Source of the DNA: Rhizobium indicum
Lineage (GTDB): Bacteria > Pseudomonadota > Alphaproteobacteria > Rhizobiales > Rhizobiaceae
NCBI RefSeq assembly: GCF_005862305.2
Contig: NZ_CP054021.1
Location: 2,232,001-2,296,000 of the forward strand
Length of the DNA: 64,000 nucleotides
Direction: 5' to 3'
A model generated the notes under the pieces. The model saw nothing but the letters and a program-made list of their open reading frames with translations, was not told the origin of the DNA and made no database searches. A program made the translations under genes and the position numbers. Shown one piece after another: positions 48,089-57,877 of this stretch (its first letter is position 1; every line of letters begins with the position of its first letter).

Positions 48089-48346
48089 TCAGTGCAGGCT
48101 GACCGTCTTCAATTCGTCCTCGGCAGCCTTGAAGAAGGTGCTGGAGCGGTTGTCCGTCAAAAGGATCGGCGTGCCGTCGGCGCCGAAGAGTGCCCAGAGA
48201 TCGACGTTCGGATCGATATCCGGCGCCTCGGGAAAGCACTTGGCGACCTCATCGGTGCGCATTTTTCTGATATAGGCGACCTCGCCGTTGCCGATGTGGG
48301 CAAGCTCGGATTTGGTCAAGTGAGACGTGGCTTCTTTCATCAACAT
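48089..48346 (-). CDS. DUF1150 family protein
   Basis: An 85-residue protein of an alphaproteobacterial family with no assigned function. Core features are LAHIGNGEVAYIRKM and the C-terminal LWALFGADGTPILLTDNRSS. The ATG at 48346 follows GGAGG with eight bases of spacing. It lies 47 bp after the Hsp20 gene on the same strand, a linkage often seen in rhizobia, so it is probably heat-induced with it. Confidence 0.85.
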   Translation of the reverse strand: MLMKEATSHLTKSELAHIGNGEVAYIRKMRTDEVAKCFPEAPDIDPNVDLWALFGADGTPILLTDNRSSTFFKAAEDELKTVSLH

Positions 48347-48393
48347 TCCTGTTCCTCCGGGAGAAGGGACCAACGGTCCGACAAACCGTTGTG

Positions 48394-48819
48394 CTACTGT
48401 GAGACCGAAATGTTAATTTTCTTGACCATGCGCGCGGGTTCCGGACGAATTAGATCAACGGAGAGCAGTCCGTTCTTCAGGCCGGCACCGAGCACCTGCA
48501 TGCCGTCGGCAAGAACGAAAGTACGCTGGAACTGACGAGCGGCGATACCGCGATAAAGATAGTCCCGTTCACCCTGTTCGACCTGGCGGCCGCGGATCAC
48601 AAGCTGGTTCTCCTCAATGGAGACATCGAGTTCCTCCTCGCTGAAGCCGGCCACGGCAAGGGTAATGCGCAGACGTTCCGGCGCGCCGGTGTCGGCGGCG
48701 ATGCGTTCGATATTATAGGGCGGATATCCGTCGCTCGCCTTGGAAATGCGCTCCAGCGTCTTTTCCATGGCATCGAAGCCCAGAAGCAGCGGGCTGGCGA
48801 AAGGGGTAATGCGGCTCAT
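48394..48819 (-). CDS. Small heat shock protein, Hsp20/IbpA type
   Basis: ATP-independent chaperone of 141 residues that binds unfolding proteins. The alpha-crystallin domain spans about residues 35-125 (PYNIERIAADTGAPERLRIT, VAGFSEEELDVSIEENQLVIRG, and GLKNGLLSVDLIRPEP in place of the usual GVLxxxxPK). The N-terminal FDAMEKTLERI is typical of class A rhizobial sHsps. The leader folds into ROSE-like hairpins that would hide the ribosome site at normal temperature. Confidence 0.93.
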   Translation of the reverse strand: MSRITPFASPLLLGFDAMEKTLERISKASDGYPPYNIERIAADTGAPERLRITLAVAGFSEEELDVSIEENQLVIRGRQVEQGERDYLYRGIAARQFQRTFVLADGMQVLGAGLKNGLLSVDLIRPEPARMVKKINISVSQ

Positions 48820-48900
48820 CTCTTTTCAAGTCCTTGATGCAAGCGACCATCCCGGACCTTAAGGGCAGCATCCGGATGCCGCTAATATGGGGAGAGGAGC
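48820..48900 (-). ncRNA. ROSE-type RNA thermometer in the Hsp20 leader
   Basis: On the minus strand the last hairpin before the start is GTCGCTTG-CAT-CAAGGAC (48830-48847). TCGCT pairs with the AGGA ribosome site while one G is unpaired, the hallmark of ROSE elements. A second perfect hairpin, GCGGCATCC/GGATGCTGC, is at 48865-48882. The AGGA is 11 nt from the ATG. ROSE leaders are standard for rhizobial small heat-shock genes. Confidence 0.75.
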
Positions 48901-49099
48901 CCGGCGCTGCAAGGCATGGGGCGCGACGTGCCGGCGTCGGCCTCTCAATTTAAGGCGGTGGCGTCAGGCTCTTTCCTTGACAAAGCGTCTGCTGCCTCGC
49001 ATCAAAACATGCCCGCGCGGAATGTGCTGATTTGTGACGGGACGTGAAGAAATCGGTGCATACCCCGATAACACGCAGTGCGAGGATGGAACGATCGGA

Positions 49100-50044
49100 A
49101 TGGCAAGCGCAAGAAAGATCATCATCGACACGGATCCCGGCCAGGACGACGCGGCCGCCATCATGCTTGCCTTCGGCAGTCCCGATGAGCTGGAGGTTCT
49201 GGGGATCACCACGGTCGCCGGCAACGTGCCGCTTTCGCTCACCAGCCGCAATGCGCGGATCGTCTGCGAGCTCTGCGGCCGGACGGAGACCAAGGTTTTC
49301 GCCGGCGCCGACGCACCGATCGCCCGCAAGCTGGTGACGGCCGAACATGTGCACGGCAAGACCGGCCTCGACGGTCCTGAGCTCAGCGAACCGACGATGG
49401 CGCTGCAGCCCGGCCATGCCGTCGACTTCATTATCGAGACGCTGCGCCGCGAGCCGGAAGGCACGGTGACGCTGTGTACGCTCGGGCCGCTCACTAATAT
49501 CGGCATGGCCTTCCAGAAGGCGCCCGACATCGTCCCCCGCATCCGCGAGCTGGTGATGATGGGCGGCGGCTTCTTCGAGGGCGGCAACATCACGCCGGCA
49601 GCCGAATTCAACATCTATGTCGATCCCGAGGCCGCCGATATTGTCTTCCGCTCAGGCGTTCCGATCGTGATGATGCCGCTTGACGTGACGCATCAATTGC
49701 TGACCCGCAAGGACCGGGTGAAGCGCATGGCCGAAATCGGCACGGCGCCGGCAAAGGCCATGGTCGAGATGCTGGAATTCTTCGAGCGGTTCGACATCGA
49801 GAAATACGGTTCCGACGGCGGACCGCTGCACGACCCGACCGTTGTCGCCTACCTGCTGAAGCAGGAGCTTTTCCAGGGCCGGGACTGCAATGTCGAGATC
49901 GAGGTCCAGTCCGAACTTACCGTCGGCATGACGGTCGTCGACTGGTGGCACGTGACCGAGCGCAAGCGCAATGCCAGGGTCATGCGCCATGTCGATGCGG
50001 ACGGCTTCTTCGATCTGCTGATCGAACGCTTCGCCCGCATCTAA
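49100..50044 (+). CDS. Inosine-uridine preferring nucleoside hydrolase
   Basis: Cleaves ribonucleosides to base and ribose for salvage. It has 314 residues from the ATG at 49100; the in-frame GTG at 49034 would add residues unlike the family start. The Ca2+/ribose motif IIIDTDPGQDDAAAI is at the N-terminus, with VHGKTGLDGP, MGGGFFEGGN and the conserved His-Asp of GGPLHDPTVVAYLL. No ribose transporter is adjacent; a ribokinase-like gene opens the window 48 kb away. Confidence 0.93.
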   Translation: MASARKIIIDTDPGQDDAAAIMLAFGSPDELEVLGITTVAGNVPLSLTSRNARIVCELCGRTETKVFAGADAPIARKLVTAEHVHGKTGLDGPELSEPTMALQPGHAVDFIIETLRREPEGTVTLCTLGPLTNIGMAFQKAPDIVPRIRELVMMGGGFFEGGNITPAAEFNIYVDPEAADIVFRSGVPIVMMPLDVTHQLLTRKDRVKRMAEIGTAPAKAMVEMLEFFERFDIEKYGSDGGPLHDPTVVAYLLKQELFQGRDCNVEIEVQSELTVGMTVVDWWHVTERKRNARVMRHVDADGFFDLLIERFARI

Positions 50045-50049
50045 AACTT

Positions 50050-50078
50050 CGATTTCCCTTCCTCGCGAGGAAGAAGGA
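50050..50078. terminator. Hairpin between nucleoside hydrolase and grpE (convergent)
   Basis: TTCCCTTCCTCGCGAGGAAG is a compact inverted repeat (CTTCCTC/GAGGAAG) placed between two convergent genes, with little T-tract. Probably a bidirectional terminator. Confidence 0.5.
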
Positions 50079-50085
50079 AACGATC

Positions 50086-50718
50086 TCAGGCGTCTTTTTC
50101 GTCGAAGACAGAGTTGGTTTCGGCTTCGGCCGGCTTCGGGCCGCCCTTGGCGACACCGACCATGGCCGGGCGCAGCACGCGCTCGCCAATGGTGAAGCCG
50201 GCCTGCACGACCTGGACGACCGTGTTATTCGGCACGTCCGGGTTCGGCACCTCGAACATCGCCTGATGGAAATTCGGATCAAACTTCTGGCCGACCGGCT
50301 CCAGCTTGCGAACGCCATGGCGCTCGAGAGCCGACAGCATGGCGCGCTCGGTCATCTCGACACCCTCGATCAGCGTGCTCAGGCCGGCATCGGCCGCAGC
50401 CCTGGTCTCCGGAGGGATGGCATCGAGCGCGCGACGCAGATTGTCGGACACGGCGAGCATGTCGCGCGCAAAGCCGGCAACGGAATAGGACTTGGCATCC
50501 TTCACTTCGCGCTCGGTGCGGCGGCGCAGATTGTCCATCTCGGCAGCAAGGCGCAGATAGCGGTCACGCAGTTCGCCGTTTTCGGCTTTCAGAAGCTCGA
50601 TTGGGTCCGGCTGGGCGGGCTCTTGCTGCGCAGTTTCGTTCTCGACGTAGGCGGCAGCGTCGGCTGCGGCATCGGCCGCAGTTGCGTCAGGTCCGTTTTT
50701 CGTCGTGTCATCGGTCAT
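50086..50718 (-). CDS. grpE: Nucleotide exchange factor GrpE
   Basis: Exchanges ADP for ATP on DnaK. It has 210 residues: an acidic, Ala-rich N-terminus, a long coiled-coil ([19 protein letters not shown]) and the C-terminal beta domain with [47 protein letters not shown]. It is 110 bp downstream of hrcA on the same strand, a usual heat-shock pair. Confidence 0.97.
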   Translation of the reverse strand: MTDDTTKNGPDATAADAAADAAAYVENETAQQEPAQPDPIELLKAENGELRDRYLRLAAEMDNLRRRTEREVKDAKSYSVAGFARDMLAVSDNLRRALDAIPPETRAAADAGLSTLIEGVEMTERAMLSALERHGVRKLEPVGQKFDPNFHQAMFEVPNPDVPNNTVVQVVQAGFTIGERVLRPAMVGVAKGGPKPAEAETNSVFDEKDA

Positions 50719-50828
50719 GACGGTCTCCGGTTGGTGTCTTCAGATGCGCCCGATATCGAGGTTTGACCGAAAAAAATCAAGTCTGCGTGACAAAGAAGCG
50801 AAAATTCCGCGTGACTGATAGCTGCGCG

Positions 50829-51917
50829 TCAAAGCTGATTGCGCGAAAGGCGGGAGACGAGTTGGGCCGTATAGTCCACCATCGGCACGATGCGCGAATA
50901 ATTGAGCCGCGTCGGGCCGATGACGCCGACGGCACCGACGATGCGATCGTCGTCGTCACGATAGGGCGCGACGATGAGCGACGAGCCGGACAGCGAGAAG
51001 AGCTTGTTTTCCGAACCGATGAAGATGCGCACGCCCGAACCGCTTTCGGCGAGATTGAGGATCTCGATCAGACTGTCCTTCTTCTCGAGATCGTCGAACA
51101 GCAGGCGCAGCCGGTCGAGATCCTCGGCGCCGGCGAGGCCTTCGAGCAGGTTGGCGCGGCCGCGGATGATCAGCTGCGTGGGCTTTCCCTCGTCCGGGCT
51201 GCCGGCCCAGACAGCAATGCCGCGCTCGACCAGATCGCGTGACAGGGCATCGAGCTCGTGACGGACGTCGTCCTTCAACCGGCTTAACTGTTTGCGAAGC
51301 TCCGGCAGGGTCTGGCCGGACATATGGGCATTGAGAAAATTTGCAGCTTCCGTCAGCTGCGAGGAGGTGACGCCCGCCGGCAGCTCGATGATGCGATTTT
51401 CCACCTGATCATGGTCGCCGACGAGCACGGCCAGCGCCTTTGTCGGTTCGAGCCGGATGAACTCGACATGTTTCAGCACCGGATCGCTTTTCGAGGTGAT
51501 GACGAGGCCGGCGCCGCGCGAAATGCCGGATAACATGCGGCTTGCCTCGTTCATCATCGATTCGACGGGATTGCCGCCACTTTCGACCCGCACCTGGCGG
51601 TCGATGTTGGCGCGCTCCTCGGCCGAGAGATCGCCGACCTGCATGAAGGCGTCGACGAAGAAGCGCAGGCCGATCTGGGTCGGCAACCGGCCGGCGCTGA
51701 CATGCGGCGAATAGATCAGGCCGAGCTCTTCGAGATCGCTCATGACATTGCGCACCGAGGCCGGCGACAGCGACATCGGCAGGATACGGGACAGGTTGCG
51801 TGAACCGAGCGGCTCGCCGCTTTCCAGATAACCTTCGACGATGCGACGAAAAATTTCCCTGGAGCGCTCGTCCAGCGCAGCTACGGCATCCGAAACCGAC
51901 GTCGACCTGATGCCCAT
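50829..51917 (-). CDS. hrcA: Heat-inducible transcription repressor HrcA
   Basis: Represses groESL-type genes through CIRCE elements. It has 362 residues from the ATG at 51917 (MGIRSTSVSD); the frame runs on to 52193 but overlaps the divergent rph gene. Winged-helix N-terminus (IFRRIVEGYLESGEPLGSRNL, LSPASVRNVMSDLEELGLI) and the GAF-like domain with GVIGPTRLNYSRIVPMVDY are typical. I see no CIRCE element in its own upstream region, so it is not obviously autoregulated that way. Confidence 0.96.
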   Translation of the reverse strand: MGIRSTSVSDAVAALDERSREIFRRIVEGYLESGEPLGSRNLSRILPMSLSPASVRNVMSDLEELGLIYSPHVSAGRLPTQIGLRFFVDAFMQVGDLSAEERANIDRQVRVESGGNPVESMMNEASRMLSGISRGAGLVITSKSDPVLKHVEFIRLEPTKALAVLVGDHDQVENRIIELPAGVTSSQLTEAANFLNAHMSGQTLPELRKQLSRLKDDVRHELDALSRDLVERGIAVWAGSPDEGKPTQLIIRGRANLLEGLAGAEDLDRLRLLFDDLEKKDSLIEILNLAESGSGVRIFIGSENKLFSLSGSSLIVAPYRDDDDRIVGAVGVIGPTRLNYSRIVPMVDYTAQLVSRLSRNQL

Positions 51918-52045
51918 GAAGCTTTCGAACCCGTGCTGATGATACTTCCCGAAAAGTAAGTCAAACTCACACCCGTGGCAAAAGGGAATTTGCAAATGAG
52001 CGCCGCCAATCGTAGAAGCGGTCAAATAAACCCCAGGAGATAAGA

Positions 52046-52765
52046 ATGCGGCCTTCAGGCAGAAAAATCGACCAGATGCGCAAGGTCTCGTTCGAGCGCA
52101 ATTTTTCCAAGCATGCGGAAGGCTCCTGCCTGGTGAAGTTCGGCGACACGCATGTGCTCTGCACGGCGAGCCTCGAAGAAAAGACGCCGCCATGGCTGCG
52201 CAATACCGGCAAGGGCTGGGTCACGGCCGAATACGGCATGCTGCCGCGGGCGACCGGCGAACGCATGAAGCGCGAAGCCGCCGCCGGCAAGCAGGGCGGC
52301 CGCACCCAGGAAATCCAGCGGCTGATCGGTCGGTCGCTGCGCGCCGTCGTCGACCTGCAGGCGCTCGGCGAGCGGCAGATCACGCTCGATTGCGATGTCA
52401 TCCAGGCCGATGGCGGCACGCGGACCGCCTCGATCACCGGTGGCTGGATCGCGCTTTACGACTGCCTGAAATGGATGGAAAGCCGCAACATGATCAAGGT
52501 CGACCGGGTCCTGAAGGATCACGTCGCCGCCATCTCCTGCGGTATCTTCGCCAGCCAGCCGGTGATCGATCTCGATTACCTCGAGGATTCCTCGGCCGAG
52601 ACCGATGCGAACTTCGTCATGACAGGCACCGGCGGGATCGTCGAGATCCAGGGCACGGCCGAAGGCACGCCGTTCAGCGAGGGCGAATTCACCTCGCTGA
52701 TGCAGCTTGCCAGGAACGGCATCGGCGAACTCGTGGCGCTGCAGAAGCAAGCCGTCGAAGGATGA
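52046..52765 (+). CDS. rph: Ribonuclease PH
   Basis: Phosphorolytic exoribonuclease that trims tRNA 3' ends. It has 239 residues and the family length. [37 protein letters not shown] and [18 protein letters not shown] are the conserved blocks. Divergent from hrcA, which is a common arrangement in alphaproteobacteria. Its stop overlaps the next start (ATGA at 52762). Confidence 0.97.
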   Translation: MRPSGRKIDQMRKVSFERNFSKHAEGSCLVKFGDTHVLCTASLEEKTPPWLRNTGKGWVTAEYGMLPRATGERMKREAAAGKQGGRTQEIQRLIGRSLRAVVDLQALGERQITLDCDVIQADGGTRTASITGGWIALYDCLKWMESRNMIKVDRVLKDHVAAISCGIFASQPVIDLDYLEDSSAETDANFVMTGTGGIVEIQGTAEGTPFSEGEFTSLMQLARNGIGELVALQKQAVEG

Positions 52766-53187
52766 ACCCCATGCTGGAAGGCATGTTGGAAACAGCGCTC
52801 TATGCGCGGGATCTCGATAAGGCCGAGACGTTCTACGAAGACGTTCTCGGGCTTGAAAAGATCGCCCGCGCCGCCAACCGGCATGTCTTCTTCCGCTGCG
52901 GTCCGGGCGTTCTCCTGATCTTCAATCCCGAGGAAACGGTAAAGCCGCCAGCGCCTGAAGCACTGCAGGTGCCGCCGCACGGCACGAGCGGCCAGGGCCA
53001 TGCCTGTTTCCGGGTGTCCGGCCGCAATATCGATGCCATGGCCGAGCGGCTGACCGCGGCGGGCGTTGCGATCGAATCCGAAGTGCACTGGCCGAACGGC
53101 GGCCGTTCGATCTATTTCCGCGATCCTGATGGCAACAGCCTGGAATGCGCGGAGGCTAAAATCTGGGGCATCGAACAGGATATCTGA
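52762..53187 (+). CDS. VOC/glyoxalase-family protein
   Basis: Protein of 141 residues with one VOC domain ([28 protein letters not shown], and [19 protein letters not shown]). Contains the expected His near [13 protein letters not shown]. The substrate is not known. It is translationally coupled to rph by ATGA and immediately abuts rdgB (stop at 53187, start at 53188), so the three form an operon with hemW. Its presence between rph and rdgB is not universal. Confidence 0.88.
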   Translation: MNPMLEGMLETALYARDLDKAETFYEDVLGLEKIARAANRHVFFRCGPGVLLIFNPEETVKPPAPEALQVPPHGTSGQGHACFRVSGRNIDAMAERLTAAGVAIESEVHWPNGGRSIYFRDPDGNSLECAEAKIWGIEQDI

Positions 53188-53832
53188 ATGCGCAAGCTTG
53201 AAACGAAGACCATCGTCGTCGCCAGCCACAATGCCGGCAAGATCCGCGAGATCCAGGAATTGATCGGGCCGCTCGGCTTCACCGCCAAATCGGCCGCCGA
53301 GCTGAATTTCGTCGAACCGGATGAGACGGGCACGAGCTTCGAGGAGAATGCGACGATCAAGGCGGTCGCCTCGGCCAATGCCGCCGGCATGCCGGCGCTG
53401 TCGGACGATTCCGGGCTGGTGGTCGATGCACTCGGCGGCGATCCCGGTGTCTACACCGCCAATTGGGCGGAGAGGGCAGACGGCACGCGCGATTTCGACA
53501 TGGCGATGGCCAAGGTGGAAAAGGCGCTGCAGGACGCGGGCGCGACAAAGCCGGAACAGCGCACGGCGCGTTTCATCAGCGTGCTCTGCCTTGCCTGGCC
53601 GGATGGGCATACGGAGCTGTTTCGCGGCGAGGTGGAAGGCAGCGTCGTCTGGCCGCCGCGCGGCACGCAGGGCTTCGGCTACGATCCGGTCTTCCAGCCC
53701 GAGGGCTACGACATCACCTTCGGCGAAATGAGCGGCGAGGAAAAACACGGCTGGAACGTCGGCAAGCCGCAAGCGCTGTCGCACCGTGCCCGCGCCTTCA
53801 AACTCTTTGTCGAAACCTGCCTGGAGGCATAG
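53188..53832 (+). CDS. rdgB: XTP/dITP diphosphatase (non-canonical purine NTPase)
   Basis: Removes ITP, XTP and dITP from nucleotide pools. It has 214 residues. N-terminal [15 protein letters not shown], the catalytic-region [13 protein letters not shown] and the C-terminal [20 protein letters not shown] and SHRARAF are all present. It lies between rph and hemW as in related genomes. Confidence 0.96.
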   Translation: MRKLETKTIVVASHNAGKIREIQELIGPLGFTAKSAAELNFVEPDETGTSFEENATIKAVASANAAGMPALSDDSGLVVDALGGDPGVYTANWAERADGTRDFDMAMAKVEKALQDAGATKPEQRTARFISVLCLAWPDGHTELFRGEVEGSVVWPPRGTQGFGYDPVFQPEGYDITFGEMSGEEKHGWNVGKPQALSHRARAFKLFVETCLEA

Positions 53833-53841
53833 AGTCGGTCC

Positions 53842-55044
53842 GTGGACAATTTCGACACGCCAAGCACCTCGCGCGACGCGGCTCTGCTGCCTGATACCGG
53901 CGAGCCGGGCTTCGGCGTCTATGTGCATTGGCCCTTCTGCGCGGCGAAGTGTCCCTATTGCGACTTCAACAGCCATGTGCGCCATCAGCCCGTGGATCAG
54001 GAGCGCTTTACATCAGCCTTCCTGACGGAGATGGCGGCGGTCCGGGCGATCAGCGGGCCGAAGACGGTGACGAGCGTCTTTCTCGGCGGCGGCACGCCCT
54101 CGCTGATGAAGCCGGAAACGGTCTCGGCCATTCTCGACGGCATTGCGCGGCACTGGCATGTGCCAGATGGCATCGAGATCACCATGGAGGCCAATCCTTC
54201 GAGCGTCGAGGCCGAACGGTTCCGCGGCTATCGGGCGGCCGGCGTCAATCGCGTCTCGCTCGGCGTGCAGGCGCTGAACGACCGGGATCTGAAATTCCTC
54301 GGCCGGCTGCATGATGTCGCCGACGCGCTGAAGGCGATAAGGCTGGCGCGCGACATCTTCCCGCGCATGTCCTTCGACCTGATCTATGCCCGACCCAATC
54401 AGACGGTCGAGGAATGGGAAACGGAACTGAAGGAGGCGATCTCCTACGCGGTCGATCATCTTTCGCTCTATCAGCTGACCATCGAGGAAGGCACGCCCTT
54501 CTACGGCCTGCACAAGGCCGGCAAGCTGATCGTGCCGGATGGCGAGCAATCGGCATTGCTCTACGAGGCGACGCAGGAGATCACCGCGCGTGAGGGAATG
54601 CCGGCCTATGAGGTTTCCAATCATGCCCGGCCGGGGGCCGAAAGCCGGCATAACCTGACCTACTGGCGCTATGGCGACTATGCCGGCATCGGCCCGGGCG
54701 CCCATGGCCGGCTGACGCGTGGCCCGGAGAAGCTCGCGACGGCGACCGAGCGCAAGCCGGAAACCTGGCTCGACATGGTCGAGCGTGATGGGCACGGCAT
54801 TCTCGACGAGGAGCGGCTCGGCTTCGAGGAGCAGTCCGACGAGCTGCTGCTGATGGGGCTGCGGCTGAGGGAAGGCGTCGATCTTGCCCGCTGGCAGCAG
54901 CTTTCGGGCCGCGACCTCGACCCGAAACGCGAGGAATTCCTGCTCGAACACAAATTCATCGAGCGGATCGGCAATTCACGCCTGCGCTGCACGCCATCAG
55001 GCATGCTGATCCTCGATTCCGTCGTCGCCGATCTCGCCTGCTGA
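53842..55044 (+). CDS. hemW: Radical SAM heme chaperone HemW
   Basis: Heme-binding radical-SAM protein once called oxygen-independent coproporphyrinogen oxidase-like. It has 400 residues starting at a GTG (53842). The cluster motif is HWPFCAAKCPYCDFNSH (CxxxCxxC), whereas true HemN has the longer CxxxCxxCxC arrangement, which favours HemW. GGGTPSLMKPETV and the C-terminal HemN domain are present. Likely translated after rdgB, 9 bp away. Confidence 0.93.
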   Translation: MDNFDTPSTSRDAALLPDTGEPGFGVYVHWPFCAAKCPYCDFNSHVRHQPVDQERFTSAFLTEMAAVRAISGPKTVTSVFLGGGTPSLMKPETVSAILDGIARHWHVPDGIEITMEANPSSVEAERFRGYRAAGVNRVSLGVQALNDRDLKFLGRLHDVADALKAIRLARDIFPRMSFDLIYARPNQTVEEWETELKEAISYAVDHLSLYQLTIEEGTPFYGLHKAGKLIVPDGEQSALLYEATQEITAREGMPAYEVSNHARPGAESRHNLTYWRYGDYAGIGPGAHGRLTRGPEKLATATERKPETWLDMVERDGHGILDEERLGFEEQSDELLLMGLRLREGVDLARWQQLSGRDLDPKREEFLLEHKFIERIGNSRLRCTPSGMLILDSVVADLAC

Positions 55045-55063
55045 CGCGTCGGGCTGGATTTGC

Positions 55064-55092
55064 GGCACGGCGGCATCGATATTGCCGCCGCA
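55064..55092. terminator. GC-rich hairpin between hemW and the saccharopine-dehydrogenase-like gene
   Basis: CGGCGGCA (55068-55075) pairs with TGCCGCCG (55083-55090). It lies between convergent genes but lacks a T-tract, so it may be a weak bidirectional terminator. Confidence 0.4.
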
Positions 55093-55106
55093 CCTGAGGG
55101 CATTTC

Positions 55107-56189
55107 TCAGCCGTGGCTGGTGGCACCGGCCTTGAAGAGGCTGCCGGTCGGTGTCTTCAAAAACATCTCCAGCGGAATATGCTCCTGGTGCAGGAAGCCG
55201 GTCGCCGGCAGCAGACCGTCGCGGACCATCTCGATGACGGCGACGACGGAGGCTGACGTCGTCCAGGCGATCGCCGTGCGGCGCGCCCCGGCAATCTCGA
55301 TCGGGTAATAGGCGCGCACGAACTCCTTGCGGCGCAGGCTGCCATTCTCGGTGCCCTCGGCGGCGACATGGACATAGACGACATCGTCTTCAACCGGCGG
55401 CTTGGCATTGGTCAGGATCTCGCCGGCGAGCTTGCGCTTGTCGCGCATCAACAGCTCGTGGAAGAAGAAGTTCATCAGCTCCATATGGCCGGGATAACGC
55501 ATGGTCTTGTAGTCGAGATTGTCGATCTTGCCGAGCATCGTATCGCACATGGTGCCAAGGCCGCCCGACGTCGTGAAGGCTTCGAGCTTGACGCCGCCGA
55601 CATAGACGGTCTCGTGCCATTCCATCGGCGAGACGAGCTTGCGCACACCGCCCTCGATGACCTCGCAGTCGTTCAGATATTCGTTGACGACGCCCTCGGG
55701 CGACCAGTTGAAGGCGTAGCCGAGCAGCCCGGTCGGATGCTGCGGCAGGGCGCCGACGCGCATGCGGATCGACCGGCAGCGATCGAAGCCGTCGGCCAGG
55801 CTTGCGCCGACGATGCCGACGAAACCCGGCGCCAAGCCGCATTGCGGCGCCATCAGCCCGCGGGCGGTCTTCGACAGTTCGATGATGAAATTGGTTGTGG
55901 GAACGTCTTCGGTCAGATCGAAATAATGGATACCGGCAAGATGGGCGGCACGCGCCAGCTCGATGTTCAAATGATAGGGCAGGCAGGAGAGCACCGCCTC
56001 GACATTCGCGAGCAGTTCGCCGATCACCTGGGGGTCGGAGATATCGCCGGTGCGGCACTTGAAGGGGACGTCGCTCAGCGGCAATTGCGCGTCGACGCCG
56101 ATGACATCGAAGCCGCCTTCATGCAACAGCGTCGCCGCCAGCCGTCCGACCTTGCCCAGGCCGAGAACGGCGATCTTTTCGAAACTCAT
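55107..56189 (-). CDS. Saccharopine dehydrogenase-family oxidoreductase
   Basis: NAD(P)-dependent oxidoreductase of 360 residues. The N-terminal Rossmann motif is IAVLGLGKVGRLAATLLHEGG, followed by a C-terminal domain of the Lys9/saccharopine dehydrogenase type (AFNWSPEGVVNEYLNDCEVIEGG). Relatives act in lysine catabolism or polyamine synthesis; the true reaction is not clear here. It is a single minus-strand gene between hemW and dnaA. Confidence 0.82.
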   Translation of the reverse strand: MSFEKIAVLGLGKVGRLAATLLHEGGFDVIGVDAQLPLSDVPFKCRTGDISDPQVIGELLANVEAVLSCLPYHLNIELARAAHLAGIHYFDLTEDVPTTNFIIELSKTARGLMAPQCGLAPGFVGIVGASLADGFDRCRSIRMRVGALPQHPTGLLGYAFNWSPEGVVNEYLNDCEVIEGGVRKLVSPMEWHETVYVGGVKLEAFTTSGGLGTMCDTMLGKIDNLDYKTMRYPGHMELMNFFFHELLMRDKRKLAGEILTNAKPPVEDDVVYVHVAAEGTENGSLRRKEFVRAYYPIEIAGARRTAIAWTTSASVVAVIEMVRDGLLPATGFLHQEHIPLEMFLKTPTGSLFKAGATSHG

Positions 56190-56274
56190 TCATTCCTCCC
56201 ACGCGCCGTTTTGGCGCTTCAGTCTTTGACATGCACTGGCTGCGCGGGAGGTATAGAATAAAAAACTTATAAAG

Positions 56275-56305
56275 GAAAACGGCCGGAATCGCTTCCGGCC
56301 GTCGA
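56275..56305 (-). terminator. Terminator of dnaA
   Basis: A perfect 10-bp inverted repeat (56279-56288 ACGGCCGGAA and 56293-56302 TTCCGGCCGT) with a 4-nt loop, followed on the minus strand by TTTTCC. It is 24 bp after the dnaA stop. Confidence 0.85.
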
Positions 56306-56326
56306 TTTTTCGGAAAAACTAGTCGA

Positions 56327-57877
56327 TTATTCGTTGATCAGGCGCTTCAGAAGCTCGACTTCGTGCGAAAGCTTGGTGTCTCCCGAAATCAGCTCCTCAA
56401 TCTTGCGCACCGCATGCAGCACGGTCGTGTGATCGCGCCCGCCGAACCGGCGGCCGATCTCCGGGAAGGAGCGCGGCGTCAGCGTCTTCGACAGATACAT
56501 GGCGATCTGGCGCGGCTTGACGATGACGCGGGTGCGGCGGTTCGACACCAGTTCCTGGCGCGAGACATTGTAGTGCCTTGCGACGATGCGCTGGATATCC
56601 TCGATGCGCACACGGCGCGGCTCGCCGGAGCCGACCAGATGGGCGAGCAGTTCGTCGACGCGTTCGATCGACAGGTTCGGCTCGAAGGAGCGGCGGAAGA
56701 CCAACTGGTTGAAGGCGCCTTCGAGTTCGCGGCCGCTGGCCGTGACGTTGCGGGCGACATGCTGGAGCAGTTCGGCCGGAATTTCGAGCGACGGATCTTC
56801 GAGCCGGGCGACAGCAAGGCGACGCTTGAGGATTTCGAGACGCATCTCGTAATCCGGCGCGTCGAATTCGATCGCGACACCGCCCTGCAGGCGCGAGCGA
56901 ACGCGGGGGTCGAGCGACTCCAGCTCCCAGGGCGCACGGTCGGCAGCAACGACGACCTGCTTGGCGCTGTCGAGCAGCATGTTCAGGAGATGGCAGAATT
57001 CATGCTGGATCATCTTGCCCTGCAGGAACTGCATGTCGTCGATGATCAGGAGATCGATGTTGCGCAGCGAATCCTTCAGCGTCAGCGCATCATTGTCGCG
57101 GATCGCGGTGGCAAAGCGCCACATGAAATATTCGGCCGTCAGATAGACGACACGCAGAGCCCGCGGGTTCTGCACTGCCGCATTGGCGACCGCCTGCAGC
57201 AGGTGGGTCTTGCCGAGGCCGACGGTCGAATGGATGAAGAGCGGGTTGAAGCGCACGGCGCCCTGACCAGCTTCTGCGATGGTCTTTGCAGCCGCAAGTG
57301 CGACCCGGTTCGAGCTGCCTTCGACGAAGGTGTCGAAGGTGAAGCGGCTATCGAGCGGCGAACCGAAGAGCGGCGAGCCAAAGCTTGCTGGCCTTGCGGC
57401 GGCAACAGCCGAAACCGCCTGCTGGACGGCCTGACCGGCCGGCTGCGCGCTTGTCGGGCGACGCATCTGCGTGGGGGCGGCTGGTTCCGGCGCGACCGCC
57501 TCATCGAGCGCCTTGGTGCCGTGGCGCGTTGCCGTGCGCACCAGGACTTCGATTTTCAGAATTTCCGGATCCTCGGCCTGGAACAGACCGGTGATGAGAT
57601 CGAGATAACGATTGTTGATCCATGACTTCAGGAAGGTCGTGGGAACCGAAAGGCGAACCACGCTCTTCGAGACCGAATGCAGCTTCAGCCTGGCAAACCA
57701 GCTGGCATAGACGTCAGGGCCGACCTGGGCCTTCAAGCGCGCGCTGACGCGCTCAAACAATACGTTCTGCTTCATTTCCGCCTTTGCTTCGCCCACTTCG
57801 AGGCGAATGGAGCCGAACGTCTGCGGTGCCGCATCCCCATTGTCGAGCCCGCCCGTCGTCATCGTATTCATCTGCAT
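56327..57877 (-). CDS. dnaA: Chromosomal replication initiator protein DnaA
   Basis: ATP-dependent initiator that melts oriC. It has 516 residues from the ATG at 57877, preceded by AAAGGCGG; a GTG at 57898 would add seven residues. Domain III has Walker [15 protein letters not shown], Walker [13 protein letters not shown] and the arginine-finger region; domain IV ends with the DNA-binding signature [16 protein letters not shown]. Residues 1-80 hold domain I, and an Ala/Pro-rich linker (domain II) follows. Upstream lies an 860-bp region without genes but with many GANTC sites. Confidence 0.98.
   Translation of the reverse strand: MQMNTMTTGGLDNGDAAPQTFGSIRLEVGEAKAEMKQNVLFERVSARLKAQVGPDVYASWFARLKLHSVSKSVVRLSVPTTFLKSWINNRYLDLITGLFQAEDPEILKIEVLVRTATRHGTKALDEAVAPEPAAPTQMRRPTSAQPAGQAVQQAVSAVAAARPASFGSPLFGSPLDSRFTFDTFVEGSSNRVALAAAKTIAEAGQGAVRFNPLFIHSTVGLGKTHLLQAVANAAVQNPRALRVVYLTAEYFMWRFATAIRDNDALTLKDSLRNIDLLIIDDMQFLQGKMIQHEFCHLLNMLLDSAKQVVVAADRAPWELESLDPRVRSRLQGGVAIEFDAPDYEMRLEILKRRLAVARLEDPSLEIPAELLQHVARNVTASGRELEGAFNQLVFRRSFEPNLSIERVDELLAHLVGSGEPRRVRIEDIQRIVARHYNVSRQELVSNRRTRVIVKPRQIAMYLSKTLTPRSFPEIGRRFGGRDHTTVLHAVRKIEELISGDTKLSHEVELLKRLINE

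Noticed and set aside
51918..52045. CIRCE element between hrcA and rph
   Set aside because: The TTAGCACTC / GAGTGCTAA inverted repeat is absent from this region.
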